Below the pieces are notes generated by a model that made no database searches, was not told where the DNA came from, and saw only the letters and a list, made by a program, of their open reading frames with translations. 64,000 nt of DNA, taken from assembly GCA_016165875.1 (NCBI GenBank), contig JABBOT010000004.1:16803672-16867671 (forward strand), in the 5' to 3' direction. A program made the position numbers and the translations under genes. The DNA is from Acanthopleura granulata (Eukaryota; Mollusca; Polyplacophora; Chitonida; Chitonidae). Positions 9,125-22,596 of the stretch are shown in pieces. Within the stretch, counting starts at the first letter, position 1. The number at the start of each line of letters is the position of its first letter.

Positions 9125-12100
9125 TGTACAAGGTTTTTATGAAATTGAAGACCATCTGTTTAGAGAGAGTGACCACCAAAAGGGTCAATGTCCTGTGTGT
9201 GACTAGGTGATGAAGTTAACTTAGCACCCAATTCTGAGGCATATTCTTTGGCCAGTCTGGTATTAATGGTTACCAATGTATGGCATGATACTTTGTGGTG
9301 CTAAGTAAATGTCATGAGACACACGTCATGGTGAAGTAGGTGCTGAAGTCTGCCCTTAAATCGGGCAATAAAAGTATTGTACGCTTATAGTGTAGTACAT
9401 TGACAAATGCCAGTGGAAATATTTAAAAGTCTGCCATGCTTCACACCAGTCCGTCTAGATGATGCTAATATTAAAAGCAAAGTAGGCTACGTGATTTTGT
9501 TAAAATCTAATGCCTTGTTAATATGTCATCTAATAATGTTTTCATTTAAGTTCAGTATAAATTTACTATAATATTCAAAATTGTAGGATTGTAGCAGAAA
9601 TAGGAAACCAATTTCAGGGGTCATCCTTCAGAAATTTGTCTTCCAAAAGTAAGAATTAGATTTAACCTGTTCTTCCTGTCTTGGAAGTATATCAAATATC
9701 TTGTTATTAGTACTATGTGAGCACATACACTAGTAGTTACCATTAAGAGTGAAACAAGTAGAGAGCGCTGTGTTATGTAAGAACTTTCCTATACTCTCTG
9801 AAACATCAGTTGCAGTTTTCTTGGTTTGTTCTTGTAGCACCTATTTCAAAAATGTGTAAATGTTGGAAGTGAAATAAGACTTTGCTGAACAGGTGCAAGT
9901 ATTTTTCACTTAGAAAAAAATATTAAGTTTTTCTCACAATAATTATACATTTGTTTGCTCCTTCCAAGGACTTAACATATTTTTCACCTGGTGTTGTCAT
10001 TTTGTTAAAATTTACCGTTTTTTTACTTCTCATAGTTTGAATTTCATAGCCACATCTTATTTGAACTTATGTTATACTTTTTAACTGAATCATATTATTA
10101 CTTATTTTTTTAAGATTTTTGCTTCAGCTTCTTTGAAGCACATTTTGAATGAATCATATTCTTTTGTTTTCTGTGATGAGTGGTGGTATACGTCTTCTCT
10201 GTTCCCTTGATGTATCTGTCCTAATACTCTTGAATATTTTTAGCATTATTATTTGTTTCATGCATCCAGTGGCTATCTGTTTATGAAGATTTGTGTTTGT
10301 GAAAGGTTCAAGCCATCCCAAGGACTCATGCCTGAATTGTCAAGGCTTGTGTAAAATTTTCTTGTCATACATGTATACATTCGATACATGTGCATATATT
10401 TGTGTATGTTGCACATTAATACTTCATGCACTGCACATGTAACAACATGAGAAGGGCTTTCAGGATCAGTACTATTGGTTTTGTAGATGAGAATGAGGTG
10501 GATTGCTATTATATTTTTTGCACAAATTTTATGTGAACATTACTCATAAACTATCTTCATTGTTCTAAATAATAGTGAAATGATTATTTGTCGTAACAGT
10601 TGTTCAGAATAAGATATATATATATGTGTGTGCATTTCCAAATAGACAATTAAAATTTTACATATTTCACTATTTGAGGTGCCAGGTGAGTATAAATTGT
10701 GATCATTATATCTGTTATCTGATTATTTGATTTCACTTAATTGGAATATAAAGACTTTCATGTTACAGATTACCATTTATAACATAATTGTCCGTGATGC
10801 ATTGCCACTGTCAATACGCAAATGAAGACAACATTGAAACCTTGTCGTGATCAAGAAATGACATTTGACAGTTATGTCTTGAATGGTATAAATTTCTATA
10901 TTTTGGATGCACTTTTTTAAGGTAGAAAAGGTAAAAATAACTGACAACTTATAACAACAGAATTTATAAGCAGATAGGTAAATATTTAAATCATATTTGA
11001 ATGTCGTACACTATAAATGTTTAAAGTCCCTAGAAGTTACCAGTAGGTACAAAGAGTTGCAACGAAAAAAGGAGGAAAGTTGAAATCAGCAAATAGAAAT
11101 CGAATATTTTAGTAAAACCAATGGGAACTTACTGTCAGAGATCTCAGCTATTTATTAAAGAAATGTTGATAAATGTTAGACAGTGTACTCAGTAAAATAT
11201 GAGTGGAAAAATTGCTGGAAGAATACTTTATGCAGTATGTATATGTTACAGTTTGCTTTATGTGATGGTATTTGAACAACCCTGTACACATATTGTGTCA
11301 GTTATCTGTTGGTGTTTTTTCAGCCAGATATTAGGTAAGCATTATTGTAGTGAAAAGGCATCAGTCTTTGTTCACAGTTTGCTATTTTCTGTACAAATAC
11401 ATCACTCTAGACAAACGGTAAAATTGATCCTTGATTGTTGGCAAACACTACTTATTTAATTACACTTGTTTAATAAACAGAATTAAATCATAGACTAAAC
11501 TGTCTTGCCCAATGATACATTCTGAAAAAAAAATCGACACTTGGTGCTTCCTTGTACGGAAATGACTCTGAAATCATTTTCCTCTGAAAGATAGATTGTA
11601 CTTGTACCTACTTGATCAAGACACTTGCCTTTTCTTTTTCTCTTTAATGTTGTCGTATTATGAAGAGTATTAATACATTGAAGGGATCTAATGTAGACAT
11701 CCGTCTGATACATTTCTGTAGTAAAAAATCTTAATATTCAGCCAGGACAATCATATAACTATTGTGTAATAGTGTTGTGATTGTTAGCTTGAGAAAAAAG
11801 TAATGGATTAAAGGAAGTGGAAATACTTCACAGAGCCAAGTAATTTTTTTTTTATAAATTATTTGATTATTGTTTTGTGTACATTTCATGTTAATAGCTT
11901 GCAAGAGGCGCCTTTGTAGCACAAGCTCTCGTTTACTGTAAGCTCACAATCGTTTGTAATAAATGTCCAGTGGTATGTTTTCCGTATTTTTGTATTGTTC
12001 ACCCCCCCCCCCCCAAGAAGTCACCGTAGCCTGTAGAGAGACTTAAGATACACAACGATTGGTTACCATGTAGATTAGATCATATGTTCAAGTTCTTGTC

Positions 12101-13927
12101 ATGATGAACGTATAATCACAAAGCAGAGTTTGGTAGAGTGCTAAACATTGGGAATTCGTAGATTCACTGGTCTTTAATTGGTGACTATAAGCGGTCGACG
12201 ACTCGTATGCATTTTACTCACTGTAAAGTCCATACCTGGCCGTCACATGTTGGGGAAGTTCATGAAAAACTATGCCAAGGGTCGGTCGTTTATGACGGGC
12301 ACCCTGGTTTCTTCCATCCGTGAAACTGGTCGACAACGTACATAAGTGAAAAATTCATGAGGATGGCGTTAAGTAACTACACGTATATCAAAGATATAAT
12401 GCGAATTTAAAACAAGTATGCATGGAATATTTCTATTTCTGAATTGAATAGGCTATTGCAATGCACCTTGAAAAGATTTCTTCCATCTGAAATATGTCAG
12501 AAATTGCTTTACTCGAGATCTTATGAATGTGGGGCTTACGCACAGAGTTTGTATAAACCTCAAGACAGTGCCGGTGGTGACGTGTAACGTCAACATTGCC
12601 TATAATTTGTATTCATAATTTTTCGACATTCGGAACTGCACTCCCTTGGGTCCCCCCCCCCCCCCCGCAGTAGTAACGGTAATAATACACAAGCACATAT
12701 ATGTACATGTGCAGAAAGAGATAGAGACAAACATTCCTTCCATTCTAGTTATAGATTTGTACTGTACGACAACGGGTGTAGTTACGGCAAGCGTTCACAA
12801 CAATAGTGATAATTTCAGTGTTGACACTGCAATTCATCCTCACTTGAATAGGAATATATATCGAAGGGTCTTACTTAAATGGTCTGTATATTATTTGTGA
12901 AGGATATTGCATCAACCAAATTAGCTCTAAAATATCTTAAATTTTGTAATGAGTATGCTTATACTGTGAGTCATTATAGACACAATGGTAAGAATCTATG
13001 ATGGTTGTCTATGATTCGTGCTGAAAACAGTTGCCATCTTGGTCATATGATTGGAGTCCCTTCGGATGGCAAATGATATATATATTGACTGTCGAAAGTT
13101 TACAAACGAGGGACTTGACTTGGATACTCTTTAAATTTACGCGCCTACAGGGCCTTCCTCGCGCCTTTCCCTTGTCATTGTATCATTGAAAACTCTTTAA
13201 TTTCTTATACACAATTTACTTTAGTTCTTTGATGATTTGAGTTGAACATCCTATTCAGTAAAGTGACCTAATTGCGTGCGATTAATGAGCTATGATGTCC
13301 ATTGTGATTGGCGATCGGTACGAAAGTTTTGATGCGACACATAGGTATATAAATTGGAACTCCATGCACGTGCAACTCAAGAACTAAGCGAAGTGTGCAG
13401 TGATTCTTTTCCTTCTTGAATAATCCATGTCTCCATGTCACCTAATTGAAATAACCTATATAAGTGCGGTATGCCATTTTAATCAAACAAACAGATGCTT
13501 CAAAGAAACTATATAAGATATAAACCAACACACGAGCAGTCGTGATTTTAAAATTGTGTGCGCTTCGAAATATACGTACACATATATACCAGTATTGGTA
13601 TATACTTTAATTTGTCTCCACATGCCATCCGCACATACGTGAACAGTAAGTGTATATCTTACTACCAAACCTATATTGAAAATGTCAGTACATTTTTCTG
13701 CCAAAGCAAATCTTAGAACTCAAACTACGTAAGTGATTTCACGCCAATGGACTTCCCGAAAGTTTCAGCTCATATATGTGCCTGATATGAACTCAGTGTG
13801 ATTCTTCTCCTGTCAAATTTATATTCGATCAAAATCGGAGAAGAATCTGGCGTTGCAAAAATTAATCAAATGAAATCAGTAGATTAACACATGCAATCTA
13901 ATTCTTGCACAAAGTCTCTGTCGTCTC
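9125..13927. other. Intergenic region between CERK and EFCC1
   Basis: No recognisable gene. The two flanking genes converge here. It contains one SINE copy (12237-12395), a C14 tract near 12001 and a C16 tract near 12651, and a (TA) run near 10617. TATATAAA-like sequence near 13345 has no gene to serve. Confidence 0.5.
12237..12395 (+). repeat. SINE copy, GAAGTTC variant
   Basis: Body blocks GGGGAAGTTCATGAAAAACT, CCAAGGGTCGGTCGTTTATG, CACCCTGGTTTCTTCCATCC and GTGAAACTGGTCGACAACGT are followed by AAGTGAAAAATTCATGAGGA and GGCGTTAAGTAACTAC. The order matches the 8035 and 29735 copies. Confidence 0.65.
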
Positions 13928-14112
13928 TCAAAGAACACACAATGTCTCTGTTTCCTTAAACAAGGTTTTCGCGGATGAGTCACTGCAGTAGTTTGGTAAA
14001 GAAAACTTCGGACAATGGGAATAAGGTAGTTTTTGGTACGTCTCCTCCTTCGTAAGTTCACTGGATGTAAGTTTCTTCAAGAGCTTCTCGACAAACTTAT
14101 CAGCAACAAATT
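13928..14112 (-). CDS. EFCC1: EFCC1 terminal exon
   Basis: Encodes EFVADKFVEKLLKKLTSSEL and TKEETYQKLPYSHC, ending LCVL before TGA. The acceptor is tttcag at 14113. The last 40 residues are lineage-specific in appearance. Confidence 0.75.
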
Positions 14113-17100
14113 CTGAAATATGACAAGAAATATCTCAGAGATTTTAATAGCTACGGGTACCTTTATACGAAAATATGCATATATATATGCATGACGGTTC
14201 TATAGTCCACCGGCATAATTTTTTTTATTTTCATGATGATAAGACGAATTTAGGAGTTATCTTCGTACATATCAATTTGTTACAGCTATTGTAATAAATT
14301 ACGTCACCTTACGCCGTAATAACATCTACCAGGTCATTTACCAAAGAGATAATGAGAAATTTGATGCAGTATAGGCCTTATACGAAATTTTATGAAAGTG
14401 CTTGGCCCCTGATCACCAGAGACTGCTAGACTACGAAAGCAAAACTCCGTAAATAAGCAATTCCTGATTACGGAACAACAGTTAATATGGAATTTCTTTC
14501 ACTATGTACTTTGAACACATTTAACTTGTATTACCTTCTCTTGGATCATCGTAACTTTCATCCACTACATCAAGCAGAAACTTCCCCAACGTCCGACGGC
14601 TCAAGAACTAGGATTATATAATTCAGGAGACATAAATGAACATTTATTTAAAAACTTTTAAATCGAGAAGATTAGGGTTTACACCTTACTCTTCATGGCT
14701 CTGCGATGCCATGAAGCTAGTCGCGTTGCAGTTTTAAAAAAAATTCCTCAGTCTCGAGGTACAAATTGATGACAGCAATGGCTCCGAATAAAAATACAAT
14801 TAAATAGTTGGAGACATGCATCACTGACTGTCGAACAGACTTGGTGTGAAAGTATTTTTCTTGTTCTACAGTTCACTGGTTGGTAAGTTAAAACAAAGGG
14901 AAATCTGGCTTGTAGGTTTACCTTTCCGCGAAGGAATCGGAGCAGCGTTATTGACTCTTGAAGCTTCTCTTCAATGACAGATAGCCGTGCCCTCTCCGCC
15001 TCCACTCCTTCAAGCTCTTTGCGACTTTCGTTATTCCGCAGTTTAAAACATTGGAGTTCGTTCACGAGCCGCCTTTTCTCTTCAGACATCTGATAAAGTC
15101 GGCCATTCAACGATGTCAAACATTCCTGGAGCTTTGACACCGTAATCGATTCCTCTTGAGAGGCCGACATGCGAGACCCCCACCTCGAGACCCCCACAGA
15201 ATGGACATACTCTTCGTCAGACCCTATAAAATTAGGTGCCATAGGTTTATTTGCAGCTTTGTTTTGATGTATCATAACTAGTCTGTGTGTATATTTGGGC
15301 GAATATGCTTTGCAACCCGATAAAATCAATCTGCTTACAGAATGGAATGAATTTTGTTTTAAATATTTACCGTGAAGCTGTAAAAATGAAGTATACAACT
15401 GTGAAAGACGCTGTCTGTATCGACACGTGCTTGGCATGTGGGTAATTCATAGTTAATAGCGATATTTTAGGTATACTATTATATTCACAGCATACATCAT
15501 ATTCAGAGCATATATATGCACGCATTTGGTGGTGAGAATACCATTGCATTTCATAGATAAACCCTACAATGTTTTCCTCCCAATGTTTAATCAACCCTTT
15601 CCCCACATGTGTGATATAAATTCAAGCTGAATATATATAAACAGACCTGTTAGGACATGCTGTGGAAAAACTATTCTGAAAGTGTAACTAAGGCCTAATT
15701 TTCATGCTTATGTATGACTGGAGTATGACTGAAGTTTTGCGGAAGGTTATGCCAGGCGTGCCGGAACGAATGTTATTTAGTTTAGCATTGACTTTATATG
15801 AATTAATTGCGTTAACTCTCTTTTCTCGTTCACAAAGACAGTTCGTCACTTCAAACAGAAAAGCTGTAGCCCAGCTCACCATTAGCATCCCAGTTATAGC
15901 CATAAGGTACATGTAACAGGCCTGAGGCTTGATGTCGTAACCGTAGAATAGCACAGCAGGCATCTGGGTCAAATTAAATGTGTGTAAAAGATATACGCAC
16001 GGTAATACACTTGGCAAATGAGCGCAAATATGGTTGTCAGCCTTATCCGACAACAACTCTAATGACCCTTCTAACCTGATACACTAGTGTGAAGTCGGCG
16101 TCGTCTTCAAATACCTAAACAACCTTATATCTTCGGTTAAGAATCTTCAGTCCGCCTACCGCTTTGCTTCCAAGTACATGTAGGCTACCTCTATGCAGGT
16201 CTACCTTCCATATGGCATGGTTACGTACAGGTTTATGACGTATAAACAATTATATAAGGCGCCTGATATCATTATAAAATGGTTTGCACATGAATATAAC
16301 TGAAACTGTAATGTTTTGTACGATGCATAAAGTTAATTGTAAGTATAGCCTGAGAAGAGCACTGGTATGTATGCTTCTCAAGATAATGGGATATGCACCT
16401 GGCGTTTCTTCACCATTTAACATACTATGGATCGTCTTAATCAGTAATCAAATGATGAGCTACTAATTACCCGCGCATGATTTAAATAGCTTGTTATTTA
16501 GTTAAATAAAATGGGGAAATCACAGTATGGGGTCAGTTCATCAGAATGGTCTTAGTTTGTCTAAATTTAGGCTATGGACTCACTTACAGCGGATATCTAT
16601 ATGTACAGGTAATGTATCTGTGTGACGTAACATTACGACTCGAGAGGTTAAGAAAAATATAATAATGTTAATATTTAATATTGTATACCATTAGCCTAAT
16701 AATGGTATTGGATTTTTTAAATGACATCTTATGTATATTTTCTATAAATAAGCTATCTTTGCAAAGCACTTCCTTACCTGATTTTCCTTCAACGTCCCTA
16801 GAGAAAAAAGTCTCTGTGAAATAGAAAATTAGGGATTACAAATTATCATGTGGGATTTCTCGTTTGCAGATTTTCGCTTCAAAGCAATCAAAGTTCGTCA
16901 ACCCTTTCCGATTTCTGAGTGTTGTCATACCACGTTCAGTCTACATCATGGTTATGTCATTTTCAATATCTGTTCATAGTATGCATAGAGGTATAACAAC
17001 ACAGATGTATCCATCAGAACTGGCAATGGCTTTAGTGGAAATGTTGATAATAAATTACCTTGCGTTAAGGTGATACCCTTCTGATCTACAAGGCGTGAGT

Positions 17101-18117
17101 TTTTAAGACGAGCATTTGTGTAATATTGCAGGCATATGACTTGCCGGAAAGAAGCTTAGTTTCCATATGTCACCCAGCTGTTAGCGTTTCTTCAAGGCTT
17201 CAAAAACCGATGCATAAGCAATAACAAGGCGCTGAAAGATGATGACAAATATCAAGGTACTATAAGATAATTGCTTGTCTGATTTCACTCTGCACCCACT
17301 TACCTTCACTGGTAACAGAATTGCGACTAGAACCCATGGGAGATTTTCGATCGGTGCTTCTCGAATGGCGCCGACCTCTTCGGATAAAAGACATGACGTC
17401 ATCAAATTTGTTACCTCGGGATCGAGACCTAAATCTACAAACACAAGTATAGTAGAAAAGTGGATGTCAAATTGCCAGGTCTACTTACACGAGCATTATA
17501 GCTAATCTGATGAAAAGATGTAGTATATACATGACGTCACCACTGGATTCTCATACTCATGTACAAATTATCTGACCTACTTAAACTTCGCCTTGTTTGA
17601 ATTGTGTTCATGAGCAATGCACGCATTGAGTCATCTTTTTGCATGATGATCGGCTACCTTAAAAAGACATTTCTCCTTGCGTTGCTTTTAGAATTGCTCC
17701 TAAAATTACAAATGTAGGAACATGGACACATAACTCGTATAATTAAGGGCATGTGTGTGGCGTAACATCTAGCAACGGGTATACAAATTTATTAAAAAGC
17801 CACTAGTAGTCAAGAACTGAGTTCATTTCTGAGATATTTCATTTCATTTCACAACCAGGTGTTTCATTTAATGATGAAATGGTGGCTTGTCACTTGTTTA
17901 TTGCTGTGAAGTAAGGATATACATGCATGGCTTTATGTAGGCCCATGATCGTCATTTGCAGCAATGTTACACTGTTTTTTCATCTTTTAATCAAGTCTCT
18001 TTCGATTCAGGTACAGTTTATTCTCTTCTTCCCTTTCAGTGAGTAACCCATTCATGTGAGCGAGCAAGAGGTTTGATTGGAGTTGACTACGTTTCTCTTC
18101 CAATTATACCTTGGTTC

Positions 18118-18148
<31 letters not shown>

Positions 18149-21100
18149 TCTTTCTTTTTTGGGCTTTCCATCGTCAGGATGTTATAACAAAAGATGGAGA
18201 CATACATATTCCAGCTCGAACCTAACGGTCCATGGTGTCCAGGCGTGTTATGTTTCTGCGGTTAGCCTTGGTATTTACTACTATCTGTCGGGAGACCTAT
18301 ATGCTATGGACGAACAGGTCGCGCCATTACAAAAGATAAGATAAACAGGGGCCATCGAGGGCACGTGGTTTAAATCACCTTCACTGGCGCTACGCCAACA
18401 CAATCCCTCCAAACGCAGTGAAACGAATTTGGGGAGGCGGAGGAGCAACCCTTAGGATCATTCGAACACGTTAACAAGACACACCTGTGCCTACATGCAG
18501 CTAAGCTGCATTATGTCTTACGGGAATGGAGAAAGACTGGTGGTCTATTTGCAGCCCCGATTGTCTGGCGTGTGCGGGGCTCTTGTTGTTGCTGTAGTAA
18601 TGAAGTTGTAAACCGGCTGACTATCCAATATATACCGGGCCCCTGTTGTTGCTGTAATTTCAGGCTAATTGCATCTGGATTTTAACTGCCATCTTGCAAA
18701 GACCTATTTTTACAGAGTTCAAGCAATTTGTATTCATTTAATTTCACAAGATGTCGCCGTTTTGAACTTCACTTATATATTGCTACAATGTTTACCTACA
18801 TATTTATTCTTACACTATATATTCCTGTGTTTAACTTTCTGAATAACCTGCATGTATAATGCAAGCAGGTTACAATACACTATTTACACGATAACGACAC
18901 TTGCTCAGCTCAGGCTGAAGTTCCATGTACATTCAACTGTAAGCGTCTCCCTTTTTTTCTTACCTTATATACCGAGGTGATGACTACATTAGAATCAAAG
19001 TTAAAAACCTGGGTGGTATTTCTTACCAGCTACTGCGCTCACTTATCACGAATATATGCAGGGTTGGCAGAGAGCACATTTATCACTGAAATATCTTTCA
19101 CATTATAATTGAGGTTTCTGTCTCCCCTAGGTCCCCTTTCCCGTGGTTTATGTCCCACACCAGCCACCTTATAATACCCCCCATTGTAGCAAAGCTTTGA
19201 AGCGACTATCGTATGTGAGAAGCTGCTGATAGACTTAGCACAGATGTGGGGAAATGTGGGCAGAGAGGAGAGGTTTCCGACAGAGCAGGAACACAAATAC
19301 CGGTTGCGGCTCGGTTCGTTAACGTGGATTTGATGGGCTGTTGAACTCTGGAGCAGAGGAAATCTGACCGCCTCCAGATAATAACTTAACCGTGGGGTAG
19401 GTGCAGCTCTGCAGCCCCGTACGCAACCATTACAAGCTTAACTCTTTCTTGATTATCTCTCAGTCGACCTTTACGTGTGTATAGATAGCTCCTATAAGTA
19501 GTTCTCCGTACCTTACCACCCGCAAGGACACCGTGTCAGTAGTAACGCAAGCTGCATTTAGAATGCGGTTAACTGCGTATTCCATAACTGTGTCATGGAA
19601 ATTTCTGGAAGACACCTTAAAATTACTTTGTATACTATAGGTTACACACCAGACTGCTAAACATCTTATTAAAACAGAATATATCTTTTGTACCTGTAGC
19701 CCTACCAGCACAACTCCTATTAGATATCTTTTTGTCAGCAAGAAAGAAAGGCGTGTAAACCAGTTATCCCCTAAAGGCGAGTGTAGTTATGCTATATTTT
19801 CAATTACCTTTTTCTGGATCGATCTTTTATCTGACTCCCCCTTTCTTCCTGTAGATGAGTTATTGTGTCTTTGAGGCTTGGGATCGTCGACACTTCTCTT
19901 TCCAGGTCTTTTACTTTCACTATCGCCACCTCGAAGAGCCGACGTGTCATCTCATAGTTCTTTGCCAAGGCATCCAGATTGTCTACCAATAACTTGTTAT
20001 GGTGTTCCAAGTTGGTCACTTCTTTGTAAGTTTCGTTTAATTCCGCCTGTAAATGATTAACTAGTGATACCAGCTTGGCGATTTCCTGATCCTTGTTCTC
20101 TGAAGCCATTATGCTCTTTCTTTCCATGTCCATGCAGGTATCATTTGGCTCCTCAGATGCAGACCTAAAATAGCTAGGCGCGACTCTTCTCGCTGTAGTC
20201 AGCCGCACCCCGGGGCTCCGTGGCTGTGTCCACTTGCTGGACTTTTGGGAATTTAATGTAGGTGTGCTACATTTAGTAATATCATCTGCCTGAATATCAG
20301 CCGAGTGGGACATATTTTGTGCATGTTTAAGAGCTACCTGCCAAGCTAGACACTCAGCATCTTTGCTTTGTAAAGCACCTCTCAGGTCTTCAATGATTTC
20401 ACGCAGACATTCGCTTTCTTCGCGGTCGGAATTTTTGAATGAACTTTCATCCGCTGACCTTTTCAGAAAATTGGCTCCATCAGCAGGTATTTGGGGCTCA
20501 CTTTGAAGAACTTTATTTACATGATTACCCACACTTGAAGGCACTTTAGGCTGGGTATCTCTCTTTGACCATTTTGGATTTCGATTCAAACTTCCTGTGG
20601 GGTAGTCAAGAATATTTAAAGAATTGACACTGCACTTTTTATACACTTTTATCTGTTTAGGAAATGTCCCAAACTTAGGTTTGCTGGATTTCTCAACATC
20701 AAAAGATTGTGGAAGTGACTGGATGGTTTCCTTAGTTCGAACAGAAGTAGAAACGTATTCTGCTGGCTCTTCCTTGACATCAGGTGGTTTGTATTCCTGT
20801 CCGTATTTACCTGCGAAGTGTTCCCCAAGCCGAGCATGGAATTCGTGAAAGGACATCGTCTCCGGAATATCACTCACCAACGCCTTTTCATGCAATTCCA
20901 AGACTTCGCAAAGGGCTTCAAAGTGAGATGCATTAATACGCCCTTGTTTTTTAAAATCCAAGCTTAGAAAAATGGCTTGCAAATACTGATCTATTCCCAA
21001 GGCCAGCACGACAACTTCGTTGCTTGCACCTGGCTCGCGTCCATAGTAGTAGGTTAAAGCGGCGGGTAGCCAACGATTTGTTTTACGGGAGTATGGGGTG

Positions 21101-21171
21101 CGAAACCTTGCCCTAGGCAAGATGCGGCCGGTCAGTCCACCAGTCTCTGCCACGTCCATTGCATCGCTCAC
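13928..21171 (-). CDS. EFCC1: EFCC1-like EF-hand and coiled-coil protein
   Basis: Five exons join in phase on the - strand: 19808-21171, 17304-17428, 14922-15223, 14535-14607 and 13928-14112. They give 682 residues from ATG 21171-21169 to TGA 13930-13928. Residues 33-92 (RWLPAALTYYYGREPGASNE, VVVLALGIDQYLQAIFLSLD) match the EFCC1/CCDC48 N-terminal EF-hand-like region. The loop at 72-83 (DFKKQGRINASH) lacks the acidic position 12, so calcium binding is doubtful. Coiled coils cover about 250-290, 358-445 and most of exon 3. LRFLRGKFLSRRTLGKFLLD spans exons 3-4 and matches the family's C-terminal block. The start was chosen because no in-frame upstream ATG precedes the conserved part. The cellular role of EFCC1 is poorly known and I assign none. 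Confidence 0.88.
14535..14607 (-). CDS. EFCC1: EFCC1 exon 4
   Basis: A 73-base exon that encodes FLSRRTLGKFLLDVVDESYD and DPRE. The acceptor is ctag at 14608-14611 and the donor GAAG|gtaata. It is too short for ORF detection and was found by phase and motif. Confidence 0.85.
14922..15223 (-). CDS. EFCC1: EFCC1 exon 3, coiled coil
   Basis: Encodes GSDEEYVHSV at its start, then a long heptad region with SLNGRLYQMSEEKRRLVNEL and VEAERARLSVIEEKLQESIT, and ends LLRFLRGK|gtaaac. VExERxRLSxxEEKL is the EFCC1 C-terminal coiled-coil signature. Confidence 0.9.
15688..15963 (-). CDS. Unrecognised possible coding exon with one membrane segment
   Basis: Inside EFCC1 intron 2 and on the same strand, an open frame follows an acceptor-like tttgacccag. 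It starts MPAVLFYGYDIKPQACYMYL. A hydrophobic stretch of about 22 residues (CYMYLMAITGMLMVSWATAF) is followed by a Cys/basic segment, TNCLCEREKRV, and the frame ends at TAG after SYISMKIRP. The frame reads open for 31 codons upstream. I do not recognise a family. It could be a terminal exon of an unknown transcript, an old pseudogene or chance. Confidence 0.2.
   Translation of the reverse strand: MPAVLFYGYDIKPQACYMYLMAITGMLMVSWATAFLFEVTNCLCEREKRVNAINSYKVNAKLNNIRSGTPGITFRKTSVILQSYISMKIRP
17304..17428 (-). CDS. EFCC1: EFCC1 exon 2, Arg/Ser-rich
   Basis: The acceptor tttag at 17429 and donor GAAG|gtaagt fit phases 2 and 1 exactly. It encodes SRSRGNKFDDVMSFIRRGRR, then HSRSTDRKSPMGSSRNSVTS. This short basic exon is not evident in vertebrate EFCC1 as I know it. 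The longer ORF on this strand is a different frame and is not used. Confidence 0.8.
18121..18147 (+). repeat. Poly-T tract (T27)
   Basis: Homopolymer run in EFCC1 intron 1, possibly the A-tail of a - strand retroelement copy, though no body was recognised next to it. Confidence 0.7.
19808..21171 (-). CDS. EFCC1: EFCC1 exon 1
   Basis: A 1,364-base coding exon (454 codons plus 2 bases) that ends AAAAAG|gtaatt. It holds the EF-hand-like region, a Ser/Lys-rich linker and two coiled-coil stretches, including CLREIIEDLRGALQSKDAEC, a well conserved EFCC1 block. Reading through the donor would give an early TAA, so splicing is required. Confidence 0.9.
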
Positions 21172-22596
21172 CCGATTGCCTCATTTCCCATCTCTCTCTC
21201 CTTATCCCATACCCACGTGGAGCCTCTATTAAAGTTAGTACATCCGTGTGAGAGTATGTATGGACCAATCCTTGTGCTGTTTACCTGGCTCCTGGGCCCG
21301 GGTTGCAGCAAACGAAGTTCGGCGCCAAAATATGCAGCTGATGACTGACAGTAGAAAAAGATACTGCCTGAGGCGTGGATGAGTAAATCTGAGGTCGCTC
21401 ACAGCCTGTAGTTCTTCCAGGGTAGCAGGCACGTGGTTGTGGGGGCCGAGTGTGCTGCTGTTTGCTTACTCTGCCCAACACACGAGGCTCCACGGTTGTG
21501 TACATCCACGATGGAAACGCGCAAACCAAGCCCTCGTGCCACAGCCCAAGCTTAATACGTCCGTATATAATTTGTACAAACAAACGGTCGACTTGGCATC
21601 GCCTGCACAGTCCGTGTAAACTGCTACCATTATAGATAGTTCCTTGTTATATTCATGAATTCTCTCCAATGAGTGTGACCTTCGTAGTTTTAGCTATCGC
21701 TATCAACTCGTTTTATGTCGTATATGCTACCTTTGAAAATAGTTCATGCCATATCAGATTCAATGGGGACACGTTGACTTGAGAACACTTCAATGGTCAG
21801 ACATGAAAAGGCGACATAATTAATGAGGAGAGCTTTCTTTTCTAAGGAAAGTCAACATTGAGTATGTCCTACATATATCACAATCGAAATCATTGCTTTC
21901 ATTGCTAGGTTTCAAAATACTAATGTAGAATTACCTGCCTCCATTTCACTTTTACTGGATGTTATTTCGATTTTGCCTGTATTCTGTGTTCTGCATGGAT
22001 GTATCGTTATTCGTGAATGTAGAGTGTAATTTCCTTCGTGTGATTTTGCAGTGTTATATAACGCCAAGGGAGCAGTTTCTGTTTTAAGCGTCGTATATAT
22101 ATGGCCACAAACATTGGTATCATATATATAGCTGTCGATAATTGTTGAGAGTAATCGCTAGGGCAATGGCCATAGAACCAATTTCCAGAGCAATTAAAGC
22201 TCTATACAACTAGCTCCTGCATAAATCCACAATGAGTCACTAAATGTAAATAAACAAATAAACAAGGGTGGCATTCTATCCCACAGAAAAGCAGTCACTG
22301 TTTCCTATGCAGTCTGGAATCACTTGTTCATTTGTATTTATACCGGCTGTTCGATACTCTTTTCGTTTCCGTGAAAGCAAATTTAAAACATCCATTTCCT
22401 AACCTGGAAGTTTTGTTCATATATAGTGAGTTCTAAGAGAGTATAGATATTCTTGAAAATTTCGCTTCTAGTGTATTGCACTAATTGAGACATGAAAATA
22501 AAGATTTCCATTTGTATGCCCTTGACAAACTTGTTAATACAATTCTTATTTTGTATTGTATAGTGTTGCTACAAATTCATAAATGCAATCTACCTC
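21172..22596. other. Upstream flank of EFCC1
   Basis: The promoter of EFCC1 should lie here. Several overlapping short open frames on both strands at 21235-21670 have no recognisable domain. I could not identify a TATA box or a clear initiator. Confidence 0.3.

Noticed and set aside
14172..14194. ATGCATATATATATGCAT palindrome
   Set aside because: Simple AT repeat symmetry; no supporting context for a regulatory site.
17181..17444. 87-codon ORF on - strand over EFCC1 exon 2
   Set aside because: Different frame from the one that joins EFCC1 exons 1 and 3; contains a hydrophobic run only by chance.
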